Source: Punica granatum
Lineage: Eukaryota; Streptophyta; Magnoliopsida; Myrtales; Lythraceae
Reading direction: 5' to 3'
Assembly: GCF_007655135.1 (NCBI RefSeq)
Contig: NC_045132.1
Location: forward strand, 12,276,001 to 12,340,000
Length of the DNA: 64,000 nt
Both the position numbers and the translations under genes were made by a program. The notes below the pieces were generated by a model that did not search any database, was not told where the DNA came from, and saw only the letters and a list, made by a program, of their open reading frames with translations. Shown one piece after another: positions 1 to 10,860 of the stretch; position 1 is the first letter of the stretch; each line of letters begins with the position of its first letter.

Positions 1-1441
1 GATTGAGTTGCAGTGTGCCGGTCCTTCGACTATCTCAATCTCAAGGGGCTCGATAAGGTTTTCCTTCGTGATGCTCACCATGGAGGCGAGCGTTGCAAGC
101 GCGTCCGCGAATTGATTTGTCATGCGCGGGGTATAGGTGAACGAGATGTCCTCGAAATTCTCGGTTAACTTCTCGAGGTACTCGTGATATGGCACTAGCT
201 TTGCGTCCTTTGTCTTCCATTTCCCCAATGTCTGGAAGATAGTGAGCATCGAGTCGCCGAACACTTCGAGCTCTTTTACTCTGAAATCAATCGCCGCCTG
301 TAGGCCGAGAATACATGCCTCGTACTCGGCCACATTATTGGTGCACGGGAAGTCGATCTTTGCCCCTACCGGGTAATAGTATCTGTCCGGGGATATCAGT
401 ACTGCGCCGATACCTGATCCCGTGGAATTGACGGCACCGTCGAAATACATCTTCCATCCCGGTTTCTCTCCCTCGTCGTCTACTTGGAGAATCCCCTCAT
501 CCGGGAAGTCGGGATTAATCGGTGTGTGGTCTTCAATTGGGAATTCTGCCAAATGATCCGCGATCGCCTGCCCCTTGACCGAAGTGCGGGACACGTACTC
601 GATATCGTATTCCGTCAATTGACAACACCATTTGGTGAGGTTCCGCGTGGAGGAGGGACTGTCGAGTAAGTACTTCAGGGGGTCTGCCTTTGACAGCAAG
701 CGGATCGTGTGATAAAGCGTATATTGTCGGAGCCTTTGCATGACCCACACCAATGCGCAACACATCTTCTCCATCGGTGAACTTTTTGCTCAGATAGTAG
801 ATCGCGCGCTCCGTGTGTGTGGACTCCTCCTCCTGTCCCAGCATGCATCCTAATGATTGGCGACGCACCGTTAGGTAAAGTACGAGGGGACGGCTCGGTG
901 TAGGCGGGACCAATACCGGCGGTTGGACCAGATACGCCTTGATGGTGTCGAAGGCCTTCTGACATTCTTCGTCCCATTCAATCGCCGCGTTCTTGCGGAG
1001 CAAGCGAAAGAGTGGTTGGCATTTGTCTGTCAGGTTCGCAATGAATCGTGCGATGTAATTCAATCGTCCCAGGAAGCCTCGTACTTCGCGGACCGAAGAT
1101 AGCGGAGGAAGCTCCCTGATCGCCTTGACTTTATCGGGATCTACTTCGATGCCGAGCTCGCTGACCACGAATCCTAGTAGTTTTCCCGACCGAGCGCCGA
1201 ACGTGCATTTCGCCGAATTAAGCCGAAGTTTGTACTCTTTCAGGCGGTCGAAGAGACGCTTTAGATTGACGAGGTGATCTTCTCTTTCTTTGGACTTGGC
1301 AATCATGTCATCGACATAGACCACGACTTCCTTGTTCATCATGTTGTGGAATAACGTGACCATAGCCCTCTGATAAGTTGCCCCGGCGTTCTTGAGGCCG
1401 AAAGGCATGACGCGGTAACAAATGGTTCCCCACATGGTAGT
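1..1441 (-). pseudogene. Element C pol, distal part: RT palm, degenerate RNase H, archaeal-type RNase H
   Basis: Read from 1441 down to 1, this continues the reverse transcriptase interrupted at 18186. It carries the MPFGLKNAGATYQRAM segment and the YVDD catalytic motif (about 1304-1321). The connection and first RNase H follow, with LYLTVRRQS where active enzymes have an aspartate. A second RNase H is visible in another frame (DGAVNSTGSG, about 405-435, and NVAEYEACILG, about 310-340), ending with NQFADALATLAS near 85-120. The integrase start follows at the window edge. A deletion of about 23 bases near 775-785, relative to element A, throws the frame between the two halves. The double RNase H is a mark of the Tat lineage, in which the old domain decayed after gain of an archaeal-type one. 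Confidence 0.88.
1437..1441. repeat. Target site duplication GTAGT, left side of element B
   Basis: GTAGT directly precedes the TGT that opens the 5' LTR of B and recurs directly after the ACA that closes the 3' LTR (18181-18185). A 5-bp duplication is normal for Ty3/Gypsy integrase. Confidence 0.92.
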
Positions 1442-3012
1442 TGTCAACACCTCATTTTGGCCCACCGGCTTCCCACGGGAGAACTTCCGACCAAAGCTCG
1501 GGACACTATTCATCATCCGGCAATCAAAGGCGAACTTGCGGTCATGGAACCACGAGCAATAGGAGAAGAGCATGGTCCACCGAGAAAGGCGGAGGAGAGC
1601 CATCAGAAGAACAGACGAACAAGGAATCCCGAAAACGACGGAGCTAGCACTATGGCACTATTCATCACCGAGTCACCGAAGCACCGAAAGGTGCCCAATA
1701 TGGGACTCTAAAAATCCCTCTTAGTGCCAAAGTGACCAACGACACGTCCGGGAGCATTTCGGAGGCATCCTACTTAAGCCGGGACACCCCCGAACATTCA
1801 CAGACGCCCTCCCAGCAAGGCTCCCGGGGCGCCCGATCTACGAACGAACAAACGGCACCTGGAAACAGACCTACACACACCCAAGGACCACCAGGACCAT
1901 CAAATAGGATTCAGACTGCGTTTCGGGGTTCATCTTGGTCTCCCGAGTGGATTTCGACCCGGGAATAAGGGGCCCTTTTCTACAAAAAGACATAGCCGGA
2001 GACCCTTTTAACAAATTGTCAGTGCACGAAATTTGTGCCAATCAATCCCAAGGACCTCAAGGGCTTGGGAGTTAAATCTCGATCGCATTGCAAAATCTAT
2101 TTAGGTTTCCCGAGTACCATTCCGGTAACAAAAGGGCCACTTTCACGGGGAATCTTGTGCTCATAGCTCATTCGGGAAAATGTTGACATCCGAGCTTCGC
2201 ACCACCCACTCCGAACAACCCCCAGGGGCTAGGAAATCATTTCGGTTCAGACCAAGCAAGTCATACCGATCTCCCGAGTGACGTTTCAATGGTCACGAAC
2301 GCCTCCCGACAAGCCTTCGGGACTCATTTTTGACAAACGGAGATCACAGTGATCTCTGAACACATCAGAACACTCGGGAAACACTGAGAAAGCCCCGTTC
2401 GCGGATTCCTATGTCATCTCCGGTTATCGATCTCCAGCCGGGGTCGGTGGGTAAACCGTTCTACCCAAAGCACAAAGCACACCGACACGAGCGGTACAGC
2501 ACGTAGAGGCGCAAACATGCGACAGAAACGGACAACTTCGCTCCGACAATCCAAACGGAGCAAAACCGGCTTTTAAGTGCCCGGGCTACCCGAGCATTTA
2601 CTTACACGGAGCATGTCAATATTAGGCTCATTAAAATCGCATTTGCACATACATCGATAATTCGTCGTTCAAACGAGCCACGAAAATCAAACGTGCGACC
2701 AATCGAGCCCCGAGCTTCTTTCGGCTTTCTTTCTAGTCAAGTGGGACCCTTAAGCTAGCCAAGCCAAGCCGAGCCAAGCCAAGCCGCAAGCCATGGCTTC
2801 TCTCTAGGGGTGGCTAAAAGCAAGCCAATTCTCTCCCATCCATCCATTTCAAAATATCTCTTACACCCCATCACTTCTCTTCTTCCATCCATCACCTCCC
2901 ATCAACTTTTCAAGACAACTTCCCCTCTCTAATCCCTCTTAAAAATTCGGATGCCCTAAGCACCCTCCTCTAATTGCACTTAAACTCACTAATTTGGCTC
3001 ATTAAGGCATCC

Positions 3013-3018
3013 TATAAG
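3013..3018 (+). promoter_or_regulatory. Candidate TATA box in B 5' LTR
   Basis: TATAAG lies shortly before a CT-rich GCACTCTCTCTCTAGC stretch. An A/T-rich TATA-like motif sits at the equivalent place in the LTRs of A, C and F, just before a similar CT-rich run. That positional conservation is the only support. The transcription start is not known. Confidence 0.45.
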
Positions 3019-3574
3019 TGCCTAATTGCAAGACACTTTAATCACAACTCCTCTTGCACTCTCTCTCTAGCTTTCTCACTCAAAAACTCTCTCAAATTCC
3101 TCTCAAACTCCAACAATTCGTCCAGCTTTCCCTCAGCCCGAAACCAAGGCAAAATTGCCGGAAAACTCAACCGTTTTCCGGCGACCGCCACTCAACCGGA
3201 ACCAAACTTGACCAAACTTTATATCCCACATGTATTCGACCTCCCGAGTCCATTTCCGGTGTTAGTTTTGCGATTTGAAGCTCCTAGCAGCCCGAACCAG
3301 CTCTGTCCAGAACCGGGTTCAATAGGTGTTTTCACGGCTTCCCGGGCTCCCCGGACATTTCCACTACCTCACGACTATGGCGAGTCGTGCCATCATTTCC
3401 TAGGGGTTCCTCATGACCCTCACTCTCCCCCGTGACAAGGTGGTCGCATGTCGAGAGCCGCTCAACCGCGCACCACCGCCGTTTCTCTCTTTTCTCCCTT
3501 CACAGATTTTTTCCAGTTTTTACCGGTTTTCTTTGCATCTCTCAGGAAAGTCGACATGTCTAATCTTCACGAAA

Positions 3575-4340
3575 CCACTGCAAGCATGATCCTCAGTCAG
3601 TTAGGAGTCCAATGCCACCGATCTTGCACCAAAAGGCCATCGGGAGCCTCCCGTAGAGTCGTTTCTTCATCGGGTGCCAGTCGGGTTTGTTCCTCTGGTC
3701 GTCTTTTCTAACCCGAACTTCGCAGGAACGCACAGGTCAGCTCGGGTTGAATTTCGCTACGAGCCACCTATCACCATGCTCCTCACTCAGTTAGGAGTCC
3801 AATGCCACCGACCTTACATCAAAAGACCACCGGGAGCCTCCTGTAGAGCCTTTTCTTTGCCGGGTGCCAGTCGGGTCTGTTTGTCCCGACTGGATCTGTC
3901 TTTTTTTTTATTAACCCGATTTTGTTTTTGATTTCCGGAAAATCTACACATGCTCTCCTTCCGAAACCACCGCAGGCATGATCCTCAGTGAGTTAGGAGT
4001 CCAATGCCACTGACCTTGCAGCAAAATACCACCGGGAGCCTCCGGGATTGCCATTTCTTTCTGACCTGCCCAGTCGGGTCAGTTCCGCCCAGTCGGTTCT
4101 GTTTTCTGCTAGCTAACCCGACTTTGTTTTCGATTTCCAGAAAATCTACGCATACTCTCCTTCCGAAACCACCACAGGCGCGATCCTTAGTCTCTTGGGA
4201 ATCCAACGCAACTGGCCCCGCACAAAAATTCCATCCTGATCAACCGGTACAGCCCCGACAAGCCGGACTGCCAGTCGGGTCTGTCGCCGACCCGACTTCA
4301 CTGACTCGGGTCTGTTCGTTCCAGGGGGCAAAATCGACTT
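3575..4340 (+). repeat. Four imperfect ~200-bp repeats in B 5' LTR
   Basis: The phrase TCAGTTAGGAGTCCAATGCC and its variants recur near 3595, 3787, 3990 and 4190. Each is followed by CATCGGGAGCCTCC-like sequence and by GTGCCAGTCGGGT. Three units end with a CTAAC or TTAAC plus pyrimidine-rich run and CAG or CGG, resembling a plant intron 3' end (for example 4113-4140). The paired LTR carries the same set near 14781-15546. F has two related units near 60900-61230. Confidence 0.75.
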
Positions 4341-6980
4341 CCCGAAGCCATTTTTCTGACTTTCCTCGACTTTTCCCGCATCCCGGGGATAGGTATAATC
4401 ATTCCCGACTTAGAGAAGTTAGGACTTTTACGTTTTCTTTGCGTTTGTGGGGAGATAAGGAGGTCCATGACCGATTCGCATGCAAGTTCATGTTTTTATG
4501 TGTCTTTTACATCGTATTATGCATGTATTCATCGTATGTAGTGCTAGCATGTCGGGAAATAGTTTGAATCGGAGTCGAGGAGACCTCGTTGGCTCGAGCA
4601 AGCCAAAGGAACCTCTCGGCCTCACCCCAAGGGAGGTGGCCGAGAGCCCCTCTCGGCTTCCTCGGGCCATGGATGGCCTCCTTTCCCCGACTCAAGTCGT
4701 TTCCCGAGTTTTTACATTTTTCGCTTTCCATGAGTCGGTGCCGTTTTATCGATTCCTCTAAATATCGTGTTTGTGCTTGTTTGTATGCTTAATTGCGTTC
4801 CTAAGATCATGGCGGCACCGGCTATGTAAAAAATGTACGTTATCATGGTGTTTGATGTTTTATGCATGCAAGAAACGGTCAAAATCGATTCTTGGAATTG
4901 ATTGTAATCACAATTTTCATTTAATCGTTGGTTTCATGTTAATTCATATGCTAGATACGTTAATATCGAACAATCATTTCATTGATCCATAACAATTGAG
5001 GTTTGAGGTCTCAATCATTAAACCAATCCCACAAACGGGTCAAATGGGACGTATCATTCGGCTAATTAAAACACTTGGACTAAACAATTGGGCAAATTGA
5101 TTATTAATTCATAAATGCATCCATGATTTACGGAACGGCGAGAATGCCCTTTTCCATTAAAAGCTCACAATTTCAAAACACCGGGACACGTAACACGAAT
5201 AGAATAGAAGTCTAACGAGTACTCGCGTGCTATGACTCGAGTCCGGGCCCGATTTGAGGCAGCTCGAGTCAAGACGCGCGAGTCCTTCTTGGACTACTTC
5301 GTGTGACGCGATCTCCAATTTATACACGAACATTGCAATTTTATCATCCAAGGGCATAATCGTCATTCCGTGATTCACCGATACCCTAGGCGTTAGGGAG
5401 TTGGAAACACTTCGATCTATGAAAGAAAAGGGCAACCCGTTCGGGTGCGAGTTTCATTCGCACGGCCCATCCCGTTCACTTTCGGTGTTTCTATCTTCCT
5501 ATCGTAGATTCGATGGTGAACATTTTACTTCAGTTACAAAACACGAAAAACCGGATTAATCATGCATTTGGCTTAATCAAACATTAGATAATGGATAAGC
5601 CGAATGATAGATTCCAACCTAGAGTCAAAACACGAGTTTGGCTAATTCGGTAAAACCGCAGTGTCACCTCACTGAATAAGAGTCTTAAAACAAACACACA
5701 CATGTAATTGGCTTAGAACCCTATTCTAATCCACCATCTATGTTTGCCTAGGTTAGATACATTGTTTGCTAACCAACCCCGATTAATAACTGATTAAATC
5801 ACGTACATTCGGCCTAATACACAACTTGTCTGTATTCACCGATACTTATCAGTTGTTGTCTGTATTTCATCAGTTTTATCAGTTTTCTTCTGTTTTATTC
5901 TTGCTTTTGCTGATTTGTCGCGATTCGGGCCCGAGCCCATAGGTTACGTGTTACACGGGGTCCAATGCCCCAAACCACCGAACACGAGGTCCAACGCCTC
6001 CTAATTCACCGAGCGCGTGCAACCCAAGTGCGGAATGGGATCTAGCCTCGATTCACCGTTACACTCCGAACATGGCCTATGTGGAAGGCAATTTGGATTG
6101 GGCGTGTGAAATGGATCTAGATATCACCCGGGAGCTCGATCGGCCCAACGGTTACAGTGGGAATCAACCGATTTCTCCTGCAAACCGTTGGATCGATCGG
6201 ACCCGACCCCCGGCTCGTTGAGCCCGCGTTGCCTTAATTCACTTATCGGTTATTCAAAATACACAGTGAGCCGGAGCGGAATAGTGGCCCAATACAAACC
6301 GATCGGGATCCATTTACTTATTCGGTTATACTTTGTAATTGTTCGAGAGAACATTGTGAGGATTCTATTTGTATGTTCATTCATCTCCTTGTAAGGATCC
6401 CCGATCGGTGAGCGAGAGGTCCGAGTGCTGAATCGGTTAAGTTGGTCTATCGCCACCAAAGGGTGAGTAAGCTCGGATACTCGTGGTTTCGATTCACGCA
6501 GGGAATCGACCATCACGGTTCGATGAACTGTAACGCTAAGATAGTGAACCGACTCCTCGATGCACAAGCCTACTCATCTTTCGGACTCTTGGCCCAACTT
6601 GATCAATTCATCGAATTTACGGTGTCAAAACGGGCGAGTCGAGCGCAACTCTAAATCACGCGGTAAATAAACAAAATGGCAAGCCTAGCAAGCTAGAGTA
6701 CCGAAAGGGCGTGCGGGATATCGGCCCGTACGTAATAGAACCCCCGAATTCGGAATTTCCGGTTCCGTACGACCATTGCCTTAGCATTTAGGTGTACCCC
6801 GTACCCTTAGACCCGGGCGACTCAACGGCCCTCGACCTACGGGTCGTAAACAGTAAGTGGCGACTCCTTCTCACGCGTGTCCGTCGCGCATCCCCACGGG
6901 AAAGTGGATACTCCCAAGCCGCGTTGCATAGGCTTCGCGCATGCGTGCCCCGACGAGATGAAATTCCGGTGCACACAGCT

Positions 6981-6998
6981 TGGCGACTCCACTGGGGA
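6981..6998 (+). other. Primer binding site of element B
   Basis: TGGCGACTCCACTGGGGA begins three bases after the LTR end. It is complementary to a tRNA 3' end finishing in CGCCA. Ogre elements are reported to use a tRNA-Arg primer, and this looks like that site, but I could not compare it with a tRNA set. The same 18 bases occur in A (24984-25001) and, inverted, in D (50634-50651 and 52375-52392). Confidence 0.85.
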
Positions 6999-7137
6999 CA
7001 TCTAGAGGGGTCGGGCTCAATCCCGTTTGCTTGCTTGCTTGTTTATTTACTACTTTCCGTCGTTTACCGCTTATCTACTTACGCACATTTATTTCACGCA
7101 TGCATTGCATATCATGCTAGCTTTAGGTGCCTTGTTC

Positions 7138-7292
7138 GAAATCCCACGGGCGCCAAAATAGGAAGCTAGGTTAGTCAGAGGTTCCGAGTAAGGGAACGGA
7201 TCGAGTCGGCTATGCCTTCGAACCGACCCCCAAAGATCCTCGCTCGATTTCAAGGAATTCACACCCTTGAGTCGAGAGCCCCCATCCATAGA
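7138..7292 (+). other. Conserved leader block shared by elements B and A
   Basis: About 150 bp beginning ATCCCACGGGCGCC and containing GGAAGCTAGGTTAGTCAGAG, CCGAGTAAGGGAACGGATCG and AAAGATCCTCGCTCGATTTC is nearly the same at 25148-25300 in A. It is non-coding in both. Sequence kept in the leader of an autonomous and a gene-less element is a good candidate for the RNA packaging or dimerisation signal. GTTAGT and GTAAGG inside it also resemble 5' splice sites. The function is inferred. Confidence 0.7.
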
Positions 7293-8640
7293 TAGCATGG
7301 TCCTTGTAGCACCGAACCATGCATCGTGCTATGCCTCCATGCAAGCCTTCAACCCAACGCCGACAACAGTCCATCGAGTCGGCCTGCGTGCCACTTGAGT
7401 CTTTTCTATTTCAAGAGCGATGTACCTTGTCATTTGTACTAAGTCGTGGGCATTTACTTTTCTCTGCACATATGAATCATGCAGTTTTCAAATCACACTA
7501 GGATGTCGTTCACATTGACAAGTCCTAAGCAGATTTTCTTATCGTCTTGGTAAGGGACGCCTTGCTCGGCCTCCTTCCCACGCCTCGACAGAGCCCGCCA
7601 ACACACAAGGACCTCACCGACCCGCCACAGAACGCGAATGGTGTATATTCCGGGACAACATGATCGACCTCATCAACACTAGGTTCGATCACCGAGAGGT
7701 CGCTGAGAGACGAAGAACTCGCCGACCAACCACCTCAGAGGGAGCTCTCCCAAACTCGTACCAAGATATAGAGATGTGGTCAGGAGCTCGCTTGAGCGAA
7801 TGCCGCCCTGGAGAGGTCTAGGAAAGGGCCTCATGAAGACCCACACATGCACTCTAGGATAGATGTCTCCGCAAGGCCCTCGCCTAGACCCGGTGCTTTC
7901 CAAGGCGGCGCTCGCTCAAACCCCGAGTGTGGTGGCAAATCAACTTAAGGCTCTATTTTACAAAATTTGTATTGTACTTTGAACCTTTCGAGTCAATGTG
8001 AACGGCAACATTAGCTTTTGAAAACTCACACATTGCACGCATCCTATTCATTTACTGTTTTACAGGACAATTAACACTACCACACGGTAGTCAAAGTTGT
8101 GACCGCCTCTGCAGGTGTACCAATCGTGGTCCTCACCCTTCCTCCAGGGCGAGCCGATCAGTAGCTCAAGGCCAACCGTCCAAGCAACACTAACTTCCCA
8201 TTAATCCTGCGCAATCGATTATGTCATTGCATGGTTGAGCACACATCCCTCTATGCTACAAGTGCTTCCATCAGCACAACTGAGCGTGCCATTTCCGCGT
8301 CGTGCGAGCATGCCTCCACCTTCTCCATGCACACACCCTCGGCGCGCTCGCACGACGCCTACCAGGCTAGTTCAATCCCCTAAGCCCTTACACTGAAATC
8401 GCGAATATAGTTTGCTCCTTCATTGTTTTCTTTTCCCATTGTAGGAAATTCTACACAAGAAGACAGCCTGAACACTGATCGACCACAGTTGAGACAACAA
8501 ACGTCTGCCATCCATCCAGCTCCTTGGGATTTCAACACTAAGTCCCCATCCCTGCTCCATAAAGCAAGACCGCAAGCAAATCAGCGTCACCGCATCGCAG
8601 CGCCTCACGCTATTCCAAAGCATTGACCTTTGCTTTCGCA
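7293..8640 (+). other. Non-coding internal sequence of B, no recognised gene
   Basis: No conserved protein motif was found on either strand. Around 7617-7830 one plus-strand frame stays open for about 70 codons with a charged, gag-like composition (arginine-rich, then DIEMW). It has no zinc knuckle or other diagnostic motif and stops soon after. From about 8330 the sequence is also present in F (from about 61800), which shows it is a family feature. Confidence 0.6.
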
Positions 8641-8685
8641 TTTCTTGCACTTTCCTATCAATCTCGCATTTGTTGCATCGTGCTT

Positions 8686-9135
8686 CGGCCCCACATCGGG
8701 CTTCAGCCTTGCATCGGGCTCGGGCCCTGCATTTACTGCATTGGGCTTCGGCCCTGCATCGGGCTTCGGCACCGTGTCGGGCTCCGGCCCCGCATTTATT
8801 GCATTGGGCTTCGGCCCCGCATCGGGTTCCGGCCCTACATCGGGCTCCGGCCCCACATTTACTGCATTAGGCTTCGAACTCACATCGGCCTCCGACCCTG
8901 CATTTACTTTTGGGTTTCGACCCTGCATCGGGCTCCGGCCCCACTTTTGGGCTTCGGCCCCACTTTTGGGCTTCAGCCCCGTATCGGGCCTCGATCCTGC
9001 ATTTACTGCTTTCGGGCCTCGGTCCTACATTTACTGCTTTGGGGCCCCGGCCCAGTATTTACTGCTTTTGGGCTCCGGCCTCGTGTTTACTGCTTTCAGG
9101 TTTTGACACCTCGCATTTACTGCTTTCAGGCTCAT
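8686..9135 (+). repeat. Irregular array of UUCG-loop hairpins in B internal region
   Basis: The core GGGCTTCGGCCC and its variants are repeated here, separated by spacers such as CGCATTTACTGCATT. As RNA the core is a 4-bp stem GGGC/GCCC closed by the very stable C(UUCG)G loop. Exact copies are at 8743-8754 and 8806-8817, with another near 8949. Variants mostly keep the stem: GGGTTTCGACCC near 8911 swaps a C-G for a T-A pair, GGGCTCCGGCCC changes only the loop, and GGGCTTCAGCCC keeps the stem. A related array lies in F (62150-62460). The long open frames here on both strands are by-products of the repeat. Confidence 0.8.
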
Positions 9136-10685
9136 CTAAAATCCAAAATCGACTTGGATTCAAATTCATCCAAGCGATACTCCGAGGAGCAAGTCTAATC
9201 CTTCAACCGCAAAAGATCACAAGCAACAGCTCCGACAAACAGAGCATGACCCTACCCACCCGCCGCGAAAGTCACTAGCACGGTCACATCTCCGACCGGA
9301 GAATGATCCCTGCCCACCCTCCACTGTGGCCATCAACCAGTCACTGGGGCAACATGCACTCTTCCCTAAACTCTCTTTTACATTTATTTATATGCATTCC
9401 CAAACGAGCTCCCGGCATAAACGAACCCTTCACGGGTGCACTAGGACAACCCCGAAGACGCCCTGTTGGTTCTGTCGGAATTGTTCGATTCGTCTATCCT
9501 CGTGGGATCCGGCTCCTCGAGCCTTCCCTAGGACGGCTGCGCATGCCAACCCGCAATCGGGGAAAGTACACCTATGCGGCCCCTAACCACGGTCTGCCCA
9601 CTCCAGGGTGGCGATGACTAGATCTCGGAATTGAGTGTCCCCCACGCGCGGCACCCCGTGGGTCGCACGTTGGACAAGGGGATTTTCCTATGGGTCCACT
9701 CCACATTTCTTACCGCATATTCCACCGATCAATCGCCTAATGCATCATCTTCTTTGTCATCTCTCACAAGGACACGCCGGTCACAGACAAAGAACGATAC
9801 ACGGGTTCACATCCCCCTGAGAGTTCCTCTCGGACCCTTCCCTCATACTTCGACGAGGGAGATTTCCGACGAATATGTACCCCCCCACGAAGCCGAAGAC
9901 AGAGACAATCGAACAAACCGTTCAAATTGGGCCCGGGGCAAATCGGGCCTTCCCCACTGTAAAGAACTATCACTGACAACATGCAACGATAAGCCCTGAG
10001 GCAGGACACAATCGGCTTCAAAAGCGCCTATCCTCTAAGGGGCACCCTCCACGGGAGCGACAACGCACGATCGGGAACGACAATCGTACAAGGCGCCCGG
10101 CACAGATCACAAAGACCGGGGCATCCCCGTCCAACATTCACGCGGAGGCAACCTTGGTCACCCACACTCCTGGGGCAATTTTGTTTTTGTTTTAGACAAT
10201 AGGGGAAAGGACTTGTAAAGTTTGCAAGGAAAAAGACGCGAAGTTCGACTTTCGAGTGCATAAGAATCAGACTTCTGAGAAAACCAGCCATCACAAAATT
10301 GGGCTAGGACAACGAAGTACATCAAGTCTCCACGGGGCTAAGCAAACGAAAGTGGCCTCGGCGATGCAAAGTCGAGGAGTTTCAAACAAATACAAGGGGC
10401 ACAATACAGACCCCAGCTGCGAAAAAAAGAGCGAAAAGACGTGGGAAAAACCCGCCAACAAAGAAGAGAAGAGAGAGAGAAAAGAAGCGGGAAAAACCCT
10501 CCAACAAAAAAAATGGGGCAATGCCGAGGTTCACTAAAAGCACCGGCACCCCCAATCCAAAAGAAATGAAATCCCGACAAAAAGGGAAGCAGCAGTCGCA
10601 ACTCCTCGACGGAGACAGAACGTAATGCACTCGGAGGTCGAATCATTCGAACCCTCTGCCCTTGCAAACTCGAGAGGTAAAAGAA
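9136..10685 (+). other. Non-coding internal sequence of B, shared with F
   Basis: No gene motif is visible. The stretch aligns by eye with 62515-64000 of F through landmarks such as AAAATCGACTTGGATTCAAA, CCTTCCCTAGGACGGCTGC and GATGCAAAGTCGAGGAGTTT. It includes a purine-rich part (10390-10540) with AAAGAGAGAGAAAAG-type runs. The large minus-strand open frames there simply mirror that bias. I assign no function. Confidence 0.6.
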
Positions 10686-10693
10686 TCGGGCCC

Positions 10694-10850
10694 GCTAGGT
10701 CGAAAACCCCTCGGGGCGACCTAGGCAAAAGCTAGGGCAAAAGAGAGGCACGACTGAAAATCCCGAGACGGGCGGTCGTGGCAAAAGGAGAGTTTGTTCC
10801 CTTTAGGTTGAGAGGTACGGCCCTGAGGCTGGTGACCGTAGCAAAAAGAG
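10694..10850 (+). other. Hairpin block of B: stems each followed by GCAAAA (three units)
   Basis: Unit 1: CTAGGTCG (10695-10702) pairs with CGACCTAG (10717-10724), enclosing AAAA and an inner CCCC/GGGG stem, followed by GCAAAAG. Unit 2: CACGACTG (10749-10756) pairs with CGGTCGTG (10773-10780), enclosing AAAAT and CCCG-AGA-CGGG, followed by GCAAAAG. Unit 3: TACGG (10816-10820) pairs with CCGTA (10836-10840), followed by GCAAAAA. Element A has five units of the same plan at 34795-35075 with different stem bases, which supports selection for the structure. The role is unknown. Confidence 0.72.
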
Positions 10851-10860
10851 AGTAAAATGA

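Larger units (their letters stand above)
1442..6977 (+). repeat. 5' LTR of element B
   Basis: It starts TGTCAACACC and ends GCACACA, just before the primer binding site. The 3' copy starts with the better-conserved TGTCAGCACCCC. The LTR contains a TATA-like box near 3013, imperfect repeats of about 200 bp (3575-4340), and a long A/T-richer stretch from 4750 to 6400. It holds no convincing gene: the open frames in it (for example 4004-4567) match nothing and recur only in the paired LTR. Confidence 0.93.

Noticed and set aside
4004..4567. 187-codon open frame in B's LTR, repeated at 15210-15773
   Set aside because: It is only the two LTR copies of one non-coding stretch, with no recognisable domain. 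Related LTRs (C, F) do not keep the frame.
7617..7830. Possible gag remnant in B's internal region
   Set aside because: About 70 open codons with arginine-rich composition but no diagnostic motif. The evidence is too weak to call a gene.
8605..9278. Open frames on both strands encoding repetitive G/P/A-rich peptides
   Set aside because: They are translations of the UUCG hairpin array. They are open on both strands and not conserved in frame between B and F.
10291..10728. Minus-strand open frames encoding F/L/S-rich, membrane-like peptides, also at 63627-63978
   Set aside because: They mirror the purine-rich non-coding strand. Hydrophobic composition follows from the base bias and the frames are not shared between B and F.
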